Part shown: one piece after another, positions 18,783 through 27,313 of the stretch
How the letters are laid out: every line of letters begins with the position of its first letter
How positions within the stretch are numbered: the stretch's first letter is position 1
Origin: Halothiobacillus sp.
GTDB taxonomy: Bacteria > Pseudomonadota > Gammaproteobacteria > Halothiobacillales > Halothiobacillaceae
Length of the DNA: 64,000 nt
Reading direction: 5' to 3'
Assembly (NCBI GenBank): GCA_016278265.1
Contig: JADQCE010000001.1
Location: 682,001 to 746,000 of the forward strand
Made by a program: the position numbers and the translations under genes
Notes under the pieces: model-generated
The model's database searches: none
What the model was told of the DNA's origin: nothing
Seen by the model: only the letters and a program-made list of their open reading frames with translations

Positions 18783-19835
18783 ATGTTTGAAACGATAAAC
18801 GACCGCAAGATCCGCATGGCCATCGTTGGCTGTGGACGCATTTCAAGCAACCACTTCGGCTCGATCGAAAAGCACGCCGACAACATCGAATTGGTAGCGG
18901 TTTGTGATACCAACAAGCTCACGCTGGATGAGCACGCAGAGCGTTACGACGTTCCTGGTTACCAGAACATGGAAACCATGCTCGAATCGGAAGACATCGA
19001 CCTGGTGGCGCTGTGCACACCCAGCGGCATCCACCCTGATCAAGCCGAACTCGCGGCCCGGTACAAAGTCAACGTGATGACCGAGAAGCCCATGGCCACG
19101 CGCTGGTCGGACGGCATGCGCATGGTCAAGGCCTGCGACGACGCGCGGGTTCGTCTTTTCGTCGTCAAGCAGAACCGGAGCAACAGCACCCTGCAACTGC
19201 TCAAGCGAGCCGTGCAGGAGAAGCGCTTCGGTCGTATCCACATGGTCCACCTGAACGTCTTCTGGACGCGCCCTCAGGAATACTACGATGCCAGCAAATG
19301 GCGCGGCACTTGGGAACTGGATGGCGGCGCGTTCATGAACCAGGCCAGCCACTACGTCGACCTGCTCGATTGGCTGATCGGCCCGGTTGCCGACGTGCAA
19401 GCGATGACCGGCACGTTGGGGCGTGATATCGAAGTGGAAGACTCGGGCGTATTGAACGTGCGTTGGCGCACGGGGGCACTTGGCTCCATGTCCGTGACCA
19501 TGCTGACCTACCCGAAGAACCTGGAAGGCTCCATCACCATCCTCGGCGAGAAAGGCACCGTCAAGGTGGGTGGTGTTGCGGTCAACGAGATCGAGCACTG
19601 GGAATTCGACGAGCCGCGCGACTACGACGAGGACGTCCTCAAGGCCAACTACGAAACCACCTCCGTCTACGGCTTCGGGCATCCGCTCTACTACAAGAAC
19701 GTGATTGACACGCTGCGTGGCGACGCCGAGCCGGAGACCGATGGTCGAGAAGGCCTCAAGTCCCTCGAACTCCTCATCGCCGCCTACCTCTCCGCCCGCG
19801 ACCGGAAGACCATCTCCCTGCCGCTGGAGTATTGA
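18783..19835 (+). CDS. wbpB: UDP-GlcNAcA 3-dehydrogenase (WbpB/WlbA type)
   Basis: This is a Gfo/Idh/MocA-family oxidoreductase. WbpB oxidises C3 of UDP-GlcNAcA using bound NAD, which is recycled with 2-oxoglutarate in the P. aeruginosa pathway. The 350 residues start with the nucleotide motif MAIVGCGRISSNHF and continue with the family EKPMA block near residue 100. The substrate-side region WELDGGAFMNQASHYVDLLDW holds the conserved Lys/His environment typical of WlbA. The gene order A-B-D-E supports the assignment. Confidence 0.92.
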   Translation: MFETINDRKIRMAIVGCGRISSNHFGSIEKHADNIELVAVCDTNKLTLDEHAERYDVPGYQNMETMLESEDIDLVALCTPSGIHPDQAELAARYKVNVMTEKPMATRWSDGMRMVKACDDARVRLFVVKQNRSNSTLQLLKRAVQEKRFGRIHMVHLNVFWTRPQEYYDASKWRGTWELDGGAFMNQASHYVDLLDWLIGPVADVQAMTGTLGRDIEVEDSGVLNVRWRTGALGSMSVTMLTYPKNLEGSITILGEKGTVKVGGVAVNEIEHWEFDEPRDYDEDVLKANYETTSVYGFGHPLYYKNVIDTLRGDAEPETDGREGLKSLELLIAAYLSARDRKTISLPLEY

Positions 19836-19840
19836 ATTTT

Positions 19841-20286
19841 TGGCCACGGACGGCCACGGACGGCCACGGAAAGCACGGACAAGGAAATGTTGGAATGCGA
19901 AGATCTCACCTATGCCGTGAGAGGGGCGATATTCGAGGTGTCTCGGGAGTTGGGCTCTGGGTTTCTCGAATCCGTCTACGAGAAAGCGCTGGCGCACGAA
20001 CTGACCAATCGCGGCCTAACCGTTGAACGACAGGTCCCTGTGACCACGTACTACAAGAAGGTGCCGGTAGGCCAACACGTGCTTGATCTCTTAGTCGAGG
20101 ACGAACTGATTGTTGAATTGAAGGCCGTGCGCGGATTGTTACCGGAACACGAAGCCCAGTTGCTCAACTACCTGAAAGCAACGTCATATCGTGTGGGACT
20201 CCTGGTCAACTTCACGCACCCGAAAGCACAAATAAAGCGCATGGTTCTTTGAACAACAGTCCGTGATTTCCGTGACAGTCCGTGGC
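19841..20286. repeat. Inverted CACGGA repeats framing the GxxExxY gene
   Basis: The left flank (19841-19882) has three tandem GGCCACGGAC units followed by AAGCACGGACAAGG. The right flank (20259-20286) has the inverse, GTCCGTGATTTCCGTGACAGTCCGTGGC. Together they bracket the 121-codon gene, with four bases between left repeat and start and six between stop and right repeat. The 446-bp block therefore looks like a cassette inserted between wbpB and wbpD. The same motif recurs at 21806, 28434 and 29196. Confidence 0.75.
19887..20252 (+). CDS. GxxExxY family protein
   Basis: The 121-residue protein carries the eponymous motif as GSGFLESVYEKALAHEL near residue 24. It continues with a PD-(D/E)XK-like core: VLDLLVEDELIVELKAV near residue 62 and EAQLLNYLKATSYRVGLLVNF near 92. 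The family is widespread, sporadically distributed and often interrupts unrelated operons. A nuclease-like fold has been suggested but the function is not established. Nothing suggests a role in polysaccharide synthesis; the flanking inverted repeats suggest it is a passenger or driver of the repeat cassette. Confidence 0.88.
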   Translation: MLECEDLTYAVRGAIFEVSRELGSGFLESVYEKALAHELTNRGLTVERQVPVTTYYKKVPVGQHVLDLLVEDELIVELKAVRGLLPEHEAQLLNYLKATSYRVGLLVNFTHPKAQIKRMVL

Positions 20287-20303
20287 AAACAAGAAAGAGA
20301 TTT

Positions 20304-20879
20304 ATGAACTACCAAGTACACGAAACCGCCATCGTCGATGAAGGCGCCACCATAGGCGAGGGCACCCGGATTTGGCACTGGGTGCACGTCTGTGGCGGCG
20401 CCCGTATCGGCAAGAAGTGCTCGTTCGGCCAAAACGTATTCGTCGGCAACCGCGTCGAGATCGGCGATAACGTCAAGGTGCAGAACAACGTCTCGGTGTA
20501 CGACGACGTCACCCTTGAGGACGACGTCTTCTGCGGACCGAGCATGGTCTTCACCAACGTCTACAACCCCCGCTCGGCCGTATCGCGCAAGGACGAGTAC
20601 CGTCCCACACACGTCAAGCAGGGCGCGACTCTGGGCGCGAACTGCACCATCGTCTGCGGCGTCACCGTCGGACGCTATGCCTTCATCGGTGCCGGTGCCG
20701 TCATCAACCGTGACGTACCCGATTACGCCCTAATGGTCGGCGTCCCCGCCAAACAGATCGGCTGGATGAGCGAATACGGCGAACGCCTCGACCTGCCTCT
20801 GCAAGGGGATGGTGAGGCAGTCTGTGAGCACACGGGCAAGCGTTATAAGCTCTCGGGTGGTCAAGTAACGGCTGAGTGA
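20304..20879 (+). CDS. wbpD: UDP-2-acetamido-3-amino-2,3-dideoxyglucuronate N-acetyltransferase (WbpD type)
   Basis: WbpD acetylates the 3-amino group of UDP-GlcNAc3NA to give UDP-GlcNAc3NAcA. The 191-residue protein is a left-handed beta-helix acyltransferase, shown by imperfect hexapeptides ([58 protein letters not shown]). It ends with the acceptor-side [18 protein letters not shown]. Family members form trimers. It precedes wbpE, from which it is separated by an inverted repeat. Confidence 0.92.
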   Translation: MNYQVHETAIVDEGATIGEGTRIWHWVHVCGGARIGKKCSFGQNVFVGNRVEIGDNVKVQNNVSVYDDVTLEDDVFCGPSMVFTNVYNPRSAVSRKDEYRPTHVKQGATLGANCTIVCGVTVGRYAFIGAGAVINRDVPDYALMVGVPAKQIGWMSEYGERLDLPLQGDGEAVCEHTGKRYKLSGGQVTAE

Positions 20880-20880
20880 C

Positions 20881-20999
20881 TCTCGCTAAGGCGCAAAGTC
20901 ACAAAGGTAAAGAACAACGGTGGGTGTGGCAGGGATGTGCCGTCAGCCCATACGCATGGAACACAACAACCCTTAGCGTCTTAGCGCCTTGGCGTGAGA
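20881..20999. repeat. Inverted CGCAAAG/CTTAGCG repeat pair between wbpD and wbpE
   Basis: The left arm (20881-20907) reads TCTCGCTAAGGCGCAAAG... and the right arm (20971-20999) is its imperfect inverse, ...TTAGCGCCTTGGCGTGAGA. They enclose about 60 bases without a reading frame. The same pattern forms the inner stem of the element at 28434-28586, so it is a distinct dispersed repeat. The wbpE start lies 22 bases after the right arm. Confidence 0.7.
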
Positions 21000-21020
21000 C
21001 CAAAACGAAGATCAAAAAAT

Positions 21021-22154
21021 ATGCAGTTCATCGACCTCGCCGCGCAGCAGGCGCGCATCAAGGACAAGATCGACGCAAACATTCAGCGGGTGCTCGCTCA
21101 CGGCAAGTACATCCTCGGCCCGGAAGTCGCCGAGCTGGAAGAAAAGCTCGTCGACTTCACCGGCGCAAAGTACTGCATCTCCTGCGCCAACGGCACCGAT
21201 GCCCTGCAGATCGCCCAGATGGCCGTCGGCGTCGGTCCGGGCGACGAGGTCATTGTTCCTGGGTTTTCCTACATCGCCACCGCGGAAACACCCGCCGTAC
21301 TCGGCGCTAAGCCGGTCTATGTCGACATCGACCCCGTGACCTACAACATGGATCCGGCAAAGCTCGAAGCTGCTATTACCCCCAAGACCCGCGCGATCAT
21401 CCCGGTCTCCCTGTACGGTCAATGCGCGGACTTTGACGAAATCAACGCCATTGCGGAAAAGCACGGCATTCCGGTCATCGAGGATGGGGCTCAGAGCTTC
21501 GGCGCGACGTATAAGGGCAAGCGCTCCTGCAATCTGACCACCATTGGCACCACCAGCTTTTTCCCCAGCAAGCCGCTGGGTGCCTACGGTGACGGCGGAG
21601 CTCTGTTCACCAACGACGAAGAACTGGCCACAAAACTGCGCCAGATCGCTCGCCACGGCCAGGACCGCCGCTATCACCACCTGCGGGTGGGCGTGAACAG
21701 TCGCCTGGATACCCTGCAAGCCGCCATCCTGCTGCCCAAGCTGGAGGTTCTGGAAGAGGAACTTGACCTACGAAACGAGGCGGCGGCTAGATACAACAAG
21801 CTTCTGTCTGACACGGACGTTCACGGACAAGCACTGACAGAAACCCCGTCCGAGTCCGCCCGTGTTTTCCGTGGCCAAACCCCCGTCATCAAGGAACACA
21901 ACACCAGTGCCTGGGCGCAGTACACCATCCGCGTTCCCGATCGGGATGCGGTGCAGTCGGCGCTCAAGGAGGCCGGTATTCCCACAGCCGTTCACTACCC
22001 GATTCCCCTGAATAAGCAGCCGGCGGTTAGCGACGAAACCGTGTCGTTGCCCGAAGGGGATCGGGCGGCGGAACAGGTAATTAGCCTCCCGATTCACCCC
22101 TACCTTTCGCATCAAGACCAAGATCATATAGTGGCCGGAATTGTTGGGATATGA
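21021..22154 (+). CDS. wbpE: PLP-dependent aminotransferase, WbpE type (DegT/DnrJ/EryC1/StrS)
   Basis: WbpE transfers the amino group of glutamate to the 3-keto sugar made by WbpB. The start at 21021 (MQFIDLAAQQARI) matches family N-termini. The PLP pocket is visible as SCANGTDALQIA, EDGAQSFGA near residue 158 and the Schiff-base Lys in FFPSKPLGAYGDGG near 183. The product has 377 residues. Between LLSD and TPVIKEHNTSAWAQY, around residues 265-287, lie about 22 extra residues (TDVHGQALTETPS...) compared with what I recall of WbpE. They coincide with a CACGGA inverted repeat that keeps the frame. The site is before a surface strand, so activity may survive. Confidence 0.92.
   Translation: MQFIDLAAQQARIKDKIDANIQRVLAHGKYILGPEVAELEEKLVDFTGAKYCISCANGTDALQIAQMAVGVGPGDEVIVPGFSYIATAETPAVLGAKPVYVDIDPVTYNMDPAKLEAAITPKTRAIIPVSLYGQCADFDEINAIAEKHGIPVIEDGAQSFGATYKGKRSCNLTTIGTTSFFPSKPLGAYGDGGALFTNDEELATKLRQIARHGQDRRYHHLRVGVNSRLDTLQAAILLPKLEVLEEELDLRNEAAARYNKLLSDTDVHGQALTETPSESARVFRGQTPVIKEHNTSAWAQYTIRVPDRDAVQSALKEAGIPTAVHYPIPLNKQPAVSDETVSLPEGDRAAEQVISLPIHPYLSHQDQDHIVAGIVGI
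21806..21876. repeat. CACGGA inverted repeat inserted in frame in wbpE
   Basis: The left arm (GACACGGACGTTCACGGACAAGCACTGA) closely matches the left outer arm of the intergenic element at 28434. The right arm (CCGTGTTTTCCGTGGCC) matches that element's right end. They are about 20 bases apart and entirely inside the wbpE reading frame, which stays open. Confidence 0.75.
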
Positions 22155-22212
22155 GCCAAATTAATATTCGTTTTACTCTCCATGCCGTGACAAAAATCAG
22201 GTTTCGCAGGAA

Positions 22213-23292
22213 GTGAAAGTATTACTCTTGGCGCCAGCGAAGAACCCATTGATTCGCCGGCTTAAAGTGCGTCTGCTAGACAGAGGGTGTGAAGTATCGC
22301 TCGTCTCATTTGATGAAGGTGCGGATTACCGATTGAGGGGGGGCGGACGTTTCTCAGATTACCTCCGATTCTGGCTAATTCGCGACATTATCGAAAAAGA
22401 ATCTCCCGACTTGATTCATGCGCATGGTGTGAATCACTATGGCCTGCTAGCTAGTTTCCAGTGGTCCGTCCCAATTGTGTTAGCAGCGTGGGGTAGTGAT
22501 GTTTTAGGAGTGGCTAAAAGATCAAATCCGTTTGCTCGGATAGTTTTACGACTGATAAATGCGTGGTCGATCTTGCGCGCAACAAAGGTCCATTCATCCG
22601 CGCAACATGTTGTGGAGGAAGCTAGGCGACAGTCGGTGTTCGCAAACAAGGAAAAATTTTGTTCCTTTTATTGGGGGCTGCCGCCTGTTTGTGACGTTTC
22701 GAATGGGCCTGGTGACGTTGATCCCAATGCCTTTTTGTCCGGATACAGTCTGAAACCGGATGACCGCGTCGTACTCTTTCCGAGAGGACTGCGGGCGTTA
22801 TACAGTCCGCTGCTTGTTTTGGACTTGATAAGAAAATGGAATGTGGTGAATCCTGATCGAGTGTGTGTGGTTTTGAAGGCATTTTCGACAACCAGCGAAG
22901 AAGAGTTTTTCTTCTCAAATGCACGTGACACAAGGTTTGTTTATATCGATCGTTTGTTGAATGATAGTGAACTTTGCTGCTTATATAATCGAACTGATAT
23001 TCATGTCAACGTGCCTATCAGTGATGCTTTAGGTGGCGGGGTGGTTGAGCCGATTCAGTTTGGCAGTGTGCCGGTTTTGAGCGACTTAAAATCCTATCGC
23101 GAACTGTTAGCGGCGACGGAAGGAGTGATGATTGAAGGCCAATCTGATGAAGATCTAGAACTCGCGGTTACTAGGGCGGAGGGTCTTGCCAAACACCGAG
23201 ACAAGCATAGAGCTGGCAATTACTCGGCAATTAGAGTAGTGAGCAGGATAATAAAACTTTATGATGAGGCTATGGGGAGACGCTCGGTATGA
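22213..23292 (+). CDS. Glycosyltransferase (family 4-like)
   Basis: The 359-residue protein starts at a GTG preceded by CAGGAA. The N-terminal half has the donor-independent GT-B pattern MKVLLLAP..., DLIHAHGVNHYGLLA and LAAWGSDVLGVAKRS. The C-terminal half has DIHVNVPISDALGGGVVEPIQFGSVPVLSDL, the equivalent of the EPxGxxxxEA nucleotide-sugar site of family 4 enzymes. It would add one residue to the undecaprenyl-linked repeat unit; donor and acceptor cannot be read from the sequence. Codon use is AT-richer than upstream genes, and a G7 tract lies at 22337-22343. Confidence 0.82.
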   Translation: MKVLLLAPAKNPLIRRLKVRLLDRGCEVSLVSFDEGADYRLRGGGRFSDYLRFWLIRDIIEKESPDLIHAHGVNHYGLLASFQWSVPIVLAAWGSDVLGVAKRSNPFARIVLRLINAWSILRATKVHSSAQHVVEEARRQSVFANKEKFCSFYWGLPPVCDVSNGPGDVDPNAFLSGYSLKPDDRVVLFPRGLRALYSPLLVLDLIRKWNVVNPDRVCVVLKAFSTTSEEEFFFSNARDTRFVYIDRLLNDSELCCLYNRTDIHVNVPISDALGGGVVEPIQFGSVPVLSDLKSYRELLAATEGVMIEGQSDEDLELAVTRAEGLAKHRDKHRAGNYSAIRVVSRIIKLYDEAMGRRSV

Positions 23293-23347
23293 AGCGGCGG
23301 CATTCAATAGCACTTATGTTTTTCGCTTCCTAGCCTGGTGATTCGGC

Positions 23348-24685
23348 GTGAATGACCCGACACGCTTCGGAAGCATTCTTCGTCAAGGACCGCTATTTCG
23401 CGCGGGACTGGGGAGCGTTGTAATAAAGTTTTCCTCAAAAATCATGGCCCTTATTACAGTTGTTGTTTTGGCTAATGTTTTGGGTGCGAGTGATTTCGGT
23501 GTATTTGTATTTATTATCGCACTCACGGGTCTGTTAAGCATGCCCGCTCAGTTGGGTCTGTCAAACCTTGTGATGAAAGTGACCTCGGCCGAACTTGTAT
23601 CGCATGAATGGTCTGTAATAAAAGGAGTTTGGCGTTGGTCGTCGTATGTAAGCTTGGCTTCATCATCTATTATTGTCGTTACGGCAGTTGTTATATCGGT
23701 TGGGATCAGTGATTCTGTTCAAGAAACGTTGATTTATGGCTTTTTATTGAGTTTGCCATTAGTTCTGCTAGTGCCCCTCTCAAATATTCGAGGAGGGGCG
23801 TTGCGCGGCTTGCACCGGGTTAATTTAGGTCAGCTTCCTGAGCAAATACTCCGCCCAGGGTTGTTTTTGGCATTTGTGGCGTTGTCAATGGTGGTTGGCG
23901 CTGAATTGAGCGTTGAAATGGCGATCGCGATGAGCGTCACAGCCGCCGCCCTCGCCTTCATAATCGGCCAGTTTCTGTTGTCCAAATATACGCCTATCGC
24001 CGTGAAGTCAGCTAAGGCGGACTACTCGGGGTGGAAATATTGGCTTTATGCAGCGATCCCTTTGTCGCTTACGGAAGGGGCGTCATTAATAATGGCGAAC
24101 ACGGATTCCGTCATGCTCGGAATATTCACGACTTCCTCAGAGGTTGGAGTGTACAAGATTGCCGTCCAAGGTGCGGTCCTTATTGCCTTCGTTATGGATG
24201 CCTTGAGCATGGTGGCGGCGCCTTACTTTTCCAGGCTGCACGCTGCTGATAAAAGGTATGAATTACAAAGGTTGGCGTCATATACAAGTTTGGCATCGTT
24301 TGTTTTTGCGTTATGTGCATTTTTATTCCTGCTCATATTTGGGCGACCGTTGCTTGATCTATTATTTGGCTCCGAATTTTCTTTTGCCTATATTCCACTT
24401 TTAATTCTAGCGGTGTCGCACGTGGTGAGCTCATGGGTTGGGCCGGTTGGTGTCTTGCTGAACATGACAGGTAACCATAGAGTTGTTCTGGTTGCAGTTG
24501 CGTCAGCTAGTGTGTTGAACGTGGCGCTTAACTTTGTGCTGATTCCGATGTTTTCTTTGGAAGGGGCTGCGTGGGCAACCGGCGTATCTTTGGTATACTG
24601 GAAACTGTTTTTATGGGTGGCTTCGAAAAGACGACTTTTTATTAACAGCAGCCCCGTTCCATTATTTCGGGCATATTTTAGTTGA
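23348..24685 (+). CDS. wzx: Wzx-type lipid-linked oligosaccharide flippase
   Basis: The 445-residue protein has about 12 hydrophobic spans and starts with the Wzx/MATE-like amphipathic segment before FSSKIMALITVVVLANVLGASDFGVFVFIIAL. Later landmarks are NTDSVMLGIFTTSSEVGVYKIA near residue 255 and GVLLNMTGNHRVVLVAVASASVLNVALNFVLIP near 375, both usual in polysaccharide flippases. It would move the undecaprenyl-PP-linked repeat unit to the periplasm. The start is a GTG at 23348. AT-rich composition continues from the previous gene. Its stop overlaps the start of the broken epimerase gene. Confidence 0.88.
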   Translation: MNDPTRFGSILRQGPLFRAGLGSVVIKFSSKIMALITVVVLANVLGASDFGVFVFIIALTGLLSMPAQLGLSNLVMKVTSAELVSHEWSVIKGVWRWSSYVSLASSSIIVVTAVVISVGISDSVQETLIYGFLLSLPLVLLVPLSNIRGGALRGLHRVNLGQLPEQILRPGLFLAFVALSMVVGAELSVEMAIAMSVTAAALAFIIGQFLLSKYTPIAVKSAKADYSGWKYWLYAAIPLSLTEGASLIMANTDSVMLGIFTTSSEVGVYKIAVQGAVLIAFVMDALSMVAAPYFSRLHAADKRYELQRLASYTSLASFVFALCAFLFLLIFGRPLLDLLFGSEFSFAYIPLLILAVSHVVSSWVGPVGVLLNMTGNHRVVLVAVASASVLNVALNFVLIPMFSLEGAAWATGVSLVYWKLFLWVASKRRLFINSSPVPLFRAYFS

Positions 24686-25738
24686 ACATATACAATAGAA
24701 GAAGTAATTTCGAGGACAATGATTTGATTAAGCTTGCCGTGTTTATTTTGTTTGTATTTTCTCTTGTGGGAGCGGATTTCTGGCTTCATGACAAGCTAAC
24801 GAAGTATCCGAACTACTTTGGTTGGCGTGGGTTGTCGGAAACGGCTAATGCAGAGTACAAGAATCTGGGAGTGGAGATTAAAAACTTCGGATCTGGATAT
24901 TCTTATGATGGTCCGTACATGGACTATGGAAACGGTCGTTTCTTTAAACAATCAAAAGGTAGGATTCGGTTGGATGACTCGGGAATACCACAGGTTCGTT
25001 ATGGTGAGGAATTTCATTATAACCCGGTGACGACGGCTCAGTTTGCTTTAGCTGAATATAGTCGTGCGGAAGGTGTGTCCGATAAGTTCCTTGAAGTTGT
25101 CGATTCTCTCGTTTCTCGACAAGGTGAGGCTGGGGCTTTTCGGTATAACTTTTCTTTTAGAAAATACGCGCATGAAGAGGATTATGATCCTGGTTGGGCG
25201 TCGGCTATGGCTCAAGGGCAAGCGCTGAGCGCACTTGCACGAGCTTATGCGCTGACTGGCGATAAAAAATATTTAAATAGCGGGTGGCGTGCCTTTGACT
25301 ATTTGATGACCCCCTTTGAAGAAGGGGGGGGTGAAAACGGATCTGGGTAAACTTCGGAAAGATTGGTCGAGCGATATTTTTTTCATGGAATATCCGGCCG
25401 ATCCTCCCGTATATACTCTTAATGGGTATATGTTCGTAATCATCGGTTTGTATGACTGGAACGAAGTTGTCGGTGGTTCGGACGTGACTAAGAGCGCGCT
25501 GCAAGATTCGCTTTCGAGTTTTCGGAAAATTATCGGATTCTATGACCTGGGGTCGCTCAGCTCCTATGATTTGTCATTTATGACATTGCCCTATAAGAAG
25601 AGCGGGGAGTTACGGGTTCCTCATTATTCGCCTTAATACCACGCGGTCCATATCGAGCAGCTTACCTTGCTCCATAACATTTTTGGTGAGGACTATATGA
25701 AGGACACGGCAGATAGGTGGCGGCAGTATGTCAATTGA
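24682..25738 (+). pseudogene. D-glucuronyl C5-epimerase-like protein, frameshifted and interrupted by a stop
   Basis: The first part (24682-25350) has an N-terminal membrane anchor (LAVFILFVFSLVGADFWL) and then YNPVTTAQFALAEYSRA and GWASAMAQGQALSALARAYALTGDKKYL, features of the C5-epimerase fold. It ends early at a run of eight G (25324-25331). With seven G the frame would continue as GGVKTDLGKLRKDW...YPADPPVYTLNGYMFVIIGLYDW, the family's conserved C-terminal domain. After 25633 an in-frame TAA is followed by YHAVHIEQLTLLHNIFG up to 25738, plainly the rest of the same domain. Two lesions therefore separate three homologous parts. A TTG at 24682 or 24724 must serve as start. C5-epimerases convert glucuronate to iduronate residues in polymers; the present copy is probably inactive. 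Confidence 0.8.
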
Positions 25739-25773
25739 TGCGCTTGCGTTAATAATGTGACGAATTATTTGTT

Positions 25774-27243
25774 ATGGTTTATAATCCAAGCTATGGCTTT
25801 AATAGTGCGCCCTTGCGTCGTTTGAGTGTGCGCAATCCACTGATTTTTTTTGGCGCGCAGTTTGCGGCTCTAGCTGCCCTAGCGATGTTTATTCCTTTTT
25901 TGAATCAGTATGATTGGTTCATTTTGGCCATAATTCTCGTCCTTCTGGTGATTGGGTTCATATCCGCTCAGCGTTTAGAGCGCATATTTTCGCCCCTAAC
26001 AATTTTTTCAGTCTCCTATCTTGGATATGCGGTTGGGGCGGTTTATTACTCCGTTTCTGGAGAGGTGGGCAAGTTTTCAGTTCTAACGGGTACAGAGGTG
26101 GAATTCTGGTCATATGCGCCTGCGATAGATGCATTGCTGATCTGGTGCTTTGTGGGCTTCGGCCTCGGATATCTGCTGGGCGAGTATAGGTTTGGCTTGT
26201 TCCACCGAAGGCGCGTTGAAGAGGGGGAGCCGGCCTATCCACGCGGTTCGTGGATATTGTCGGTTTATAAACCCATAGTGCTTTCTAGTTTGTCGATTGG
26301 TGTCTTCTGGTGGCTGTATGTTGCCCACACGGTATCAGATAGCCTGTTTCAGTTTATAAAAGAGTTTCAGTTGTTTCCGCACAGAGTGGCTGAATACGGG
26401 GTCACGACTCTCCCTTATCATTTCTACTATGCGGGAATTTTCTTGTGGTTGTATTCAATATTCCTGAAAGACAAAAATCCTGGCGCTCTGTTCTGGTCGT
26501 TCTCATTGCTTGGTGTGTTGATTAATTTGACGCAAGGGCGGGTGATGTTGTCAGCGACGTTTTTGATGGCGTTGTTGATCGCTGTTGGTTTGTATCGTCC
26601 AGCATTGAGAACACGGATTGTGTACTCACTTCTTGCTGTTGTGGCTTTGGCCGTTGTGGCTTATTTCCTGAGAATTTATAGCAACTATGCGTACATTGGT
26701 AAGGAGTTTGACCTGTTTGAACGGGGTTTTTTTTCCTCTACTATTGGTTCGTTGGTCGCTGGGGGTAATGTTCCAGACCTTCAGCAATTGGTTATTATCC
26801 TTCATACCTGGGGGCACGGTAGCTTTTCTTATGGATTGACGTATGTTGATTCGGTTAAAAACTTGTTTTCTGGTATCTTCGGTTTTGAGTCTTCATCTGT
26901 TGGTCTTCAGATAAAGAGCTTGTATTTTCCTGACAGGTCAGGGCCGCCTACGCCGGGTGCGGTTGGGGAGGCGTATGTTAATTTTGGTTGGTTTTCACCC
27001 GTTTTCTTCTTTTTTGTTGGCTTTGTCTTCGCAAAAGTCTATGGATTTGTTTTTTATCGCAAGTCAGCACTGATTTATATAGTTTACGCGATATTTTTGA
27101 CCAGATTTGTATTCATGTATCCGAAAGTTGATTCTACAATGATTTCGAATTTTGTTTGGGGTGTTTCGCCGTTCTTGTCGTTATTGTTGCTCGCTTATTT
27201 TATGTGGTCGTTTCTTCGCACCAGTGTGTCGCGGAGAGTTTGA
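25774..27243 (+). CDS. wzy: Wzy-type O-antigen/oligosaccharide repeat unit polymerase
   Basis: The 489-residue protein has around 12 hydrophobic segments and a large periplasmic loop (about residues 300-400). The loop contains LVAGGNVPDLQQLVIILHTWGHGSFSYGLTY and then GPPTPGAVGEAYVNFGWFSPV. The TPGxxGEAYxNFG stretch is the hallmark of one class of O-antigen polymerases. It would join repeat units at the periplasmic face under Wzz control. The gene is AT-rich like its neighbours and starts with ATG at 25774 after a 35-base gap from the end of the epimerase remnant. Confidence 0.87.
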   Translation: MVYNPSYGFNSAPLRRLSVRNPLIFFGAQFAALAALAMFIPFLNQYDWFILAIILVLLVIGFISAQRLERIFSPLTIFSVSYLGYAVGAVYYSVSGEVGKFSVLTGTEVEFWSYAPAIDALLIWCFVGFGLGYLLGEYRFGLFHRRRVEEGEPAYPRGSWILSVYKPIVLSSLSIGVFWWLYVAHTVSDSLFQFIKEFQLFPHRVAEYGVTTLPYHFYYAGIFLWLYSIFLKDKNPGALFWSFSLLGVLINLTQGRVMLSATFLMALLIAVGLYRPALRTRIVYSLLAVVALAVVAYFLRIYSNYAYIGKEFDLFERGFFSSTIGSLVAGGNVPDLQQLVIILHTWGHGSFSYGLTYVDSVKNLFSGIFGFESSSVGLQIKSLYFPDRSGPPTPGAVGEAYVNFGWFSPVFFFFVGFVFAKVYGFVFYRKSALIYIVYAIFLTRFVFMYPKVDSTMISNFVWGVSPFLSLLLLAYFMWSFLRTSVSRRV

Positions 27244-27313
27244 TTTGATAGTTTTTCGGCTTTAATTGCGTTTTTGAGTGTGTTTTTGTCTTAAATCACG
27301 GGTGTGTCATTTT

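Noticed and set aside
25316-25636. Independent 106-codon gene after the epimerase fragment
   Set aside because: It is the continuation of the same epimerase domain in another frame, starting at a TTG inside the poly-G region; treated as part of the pseudogene.
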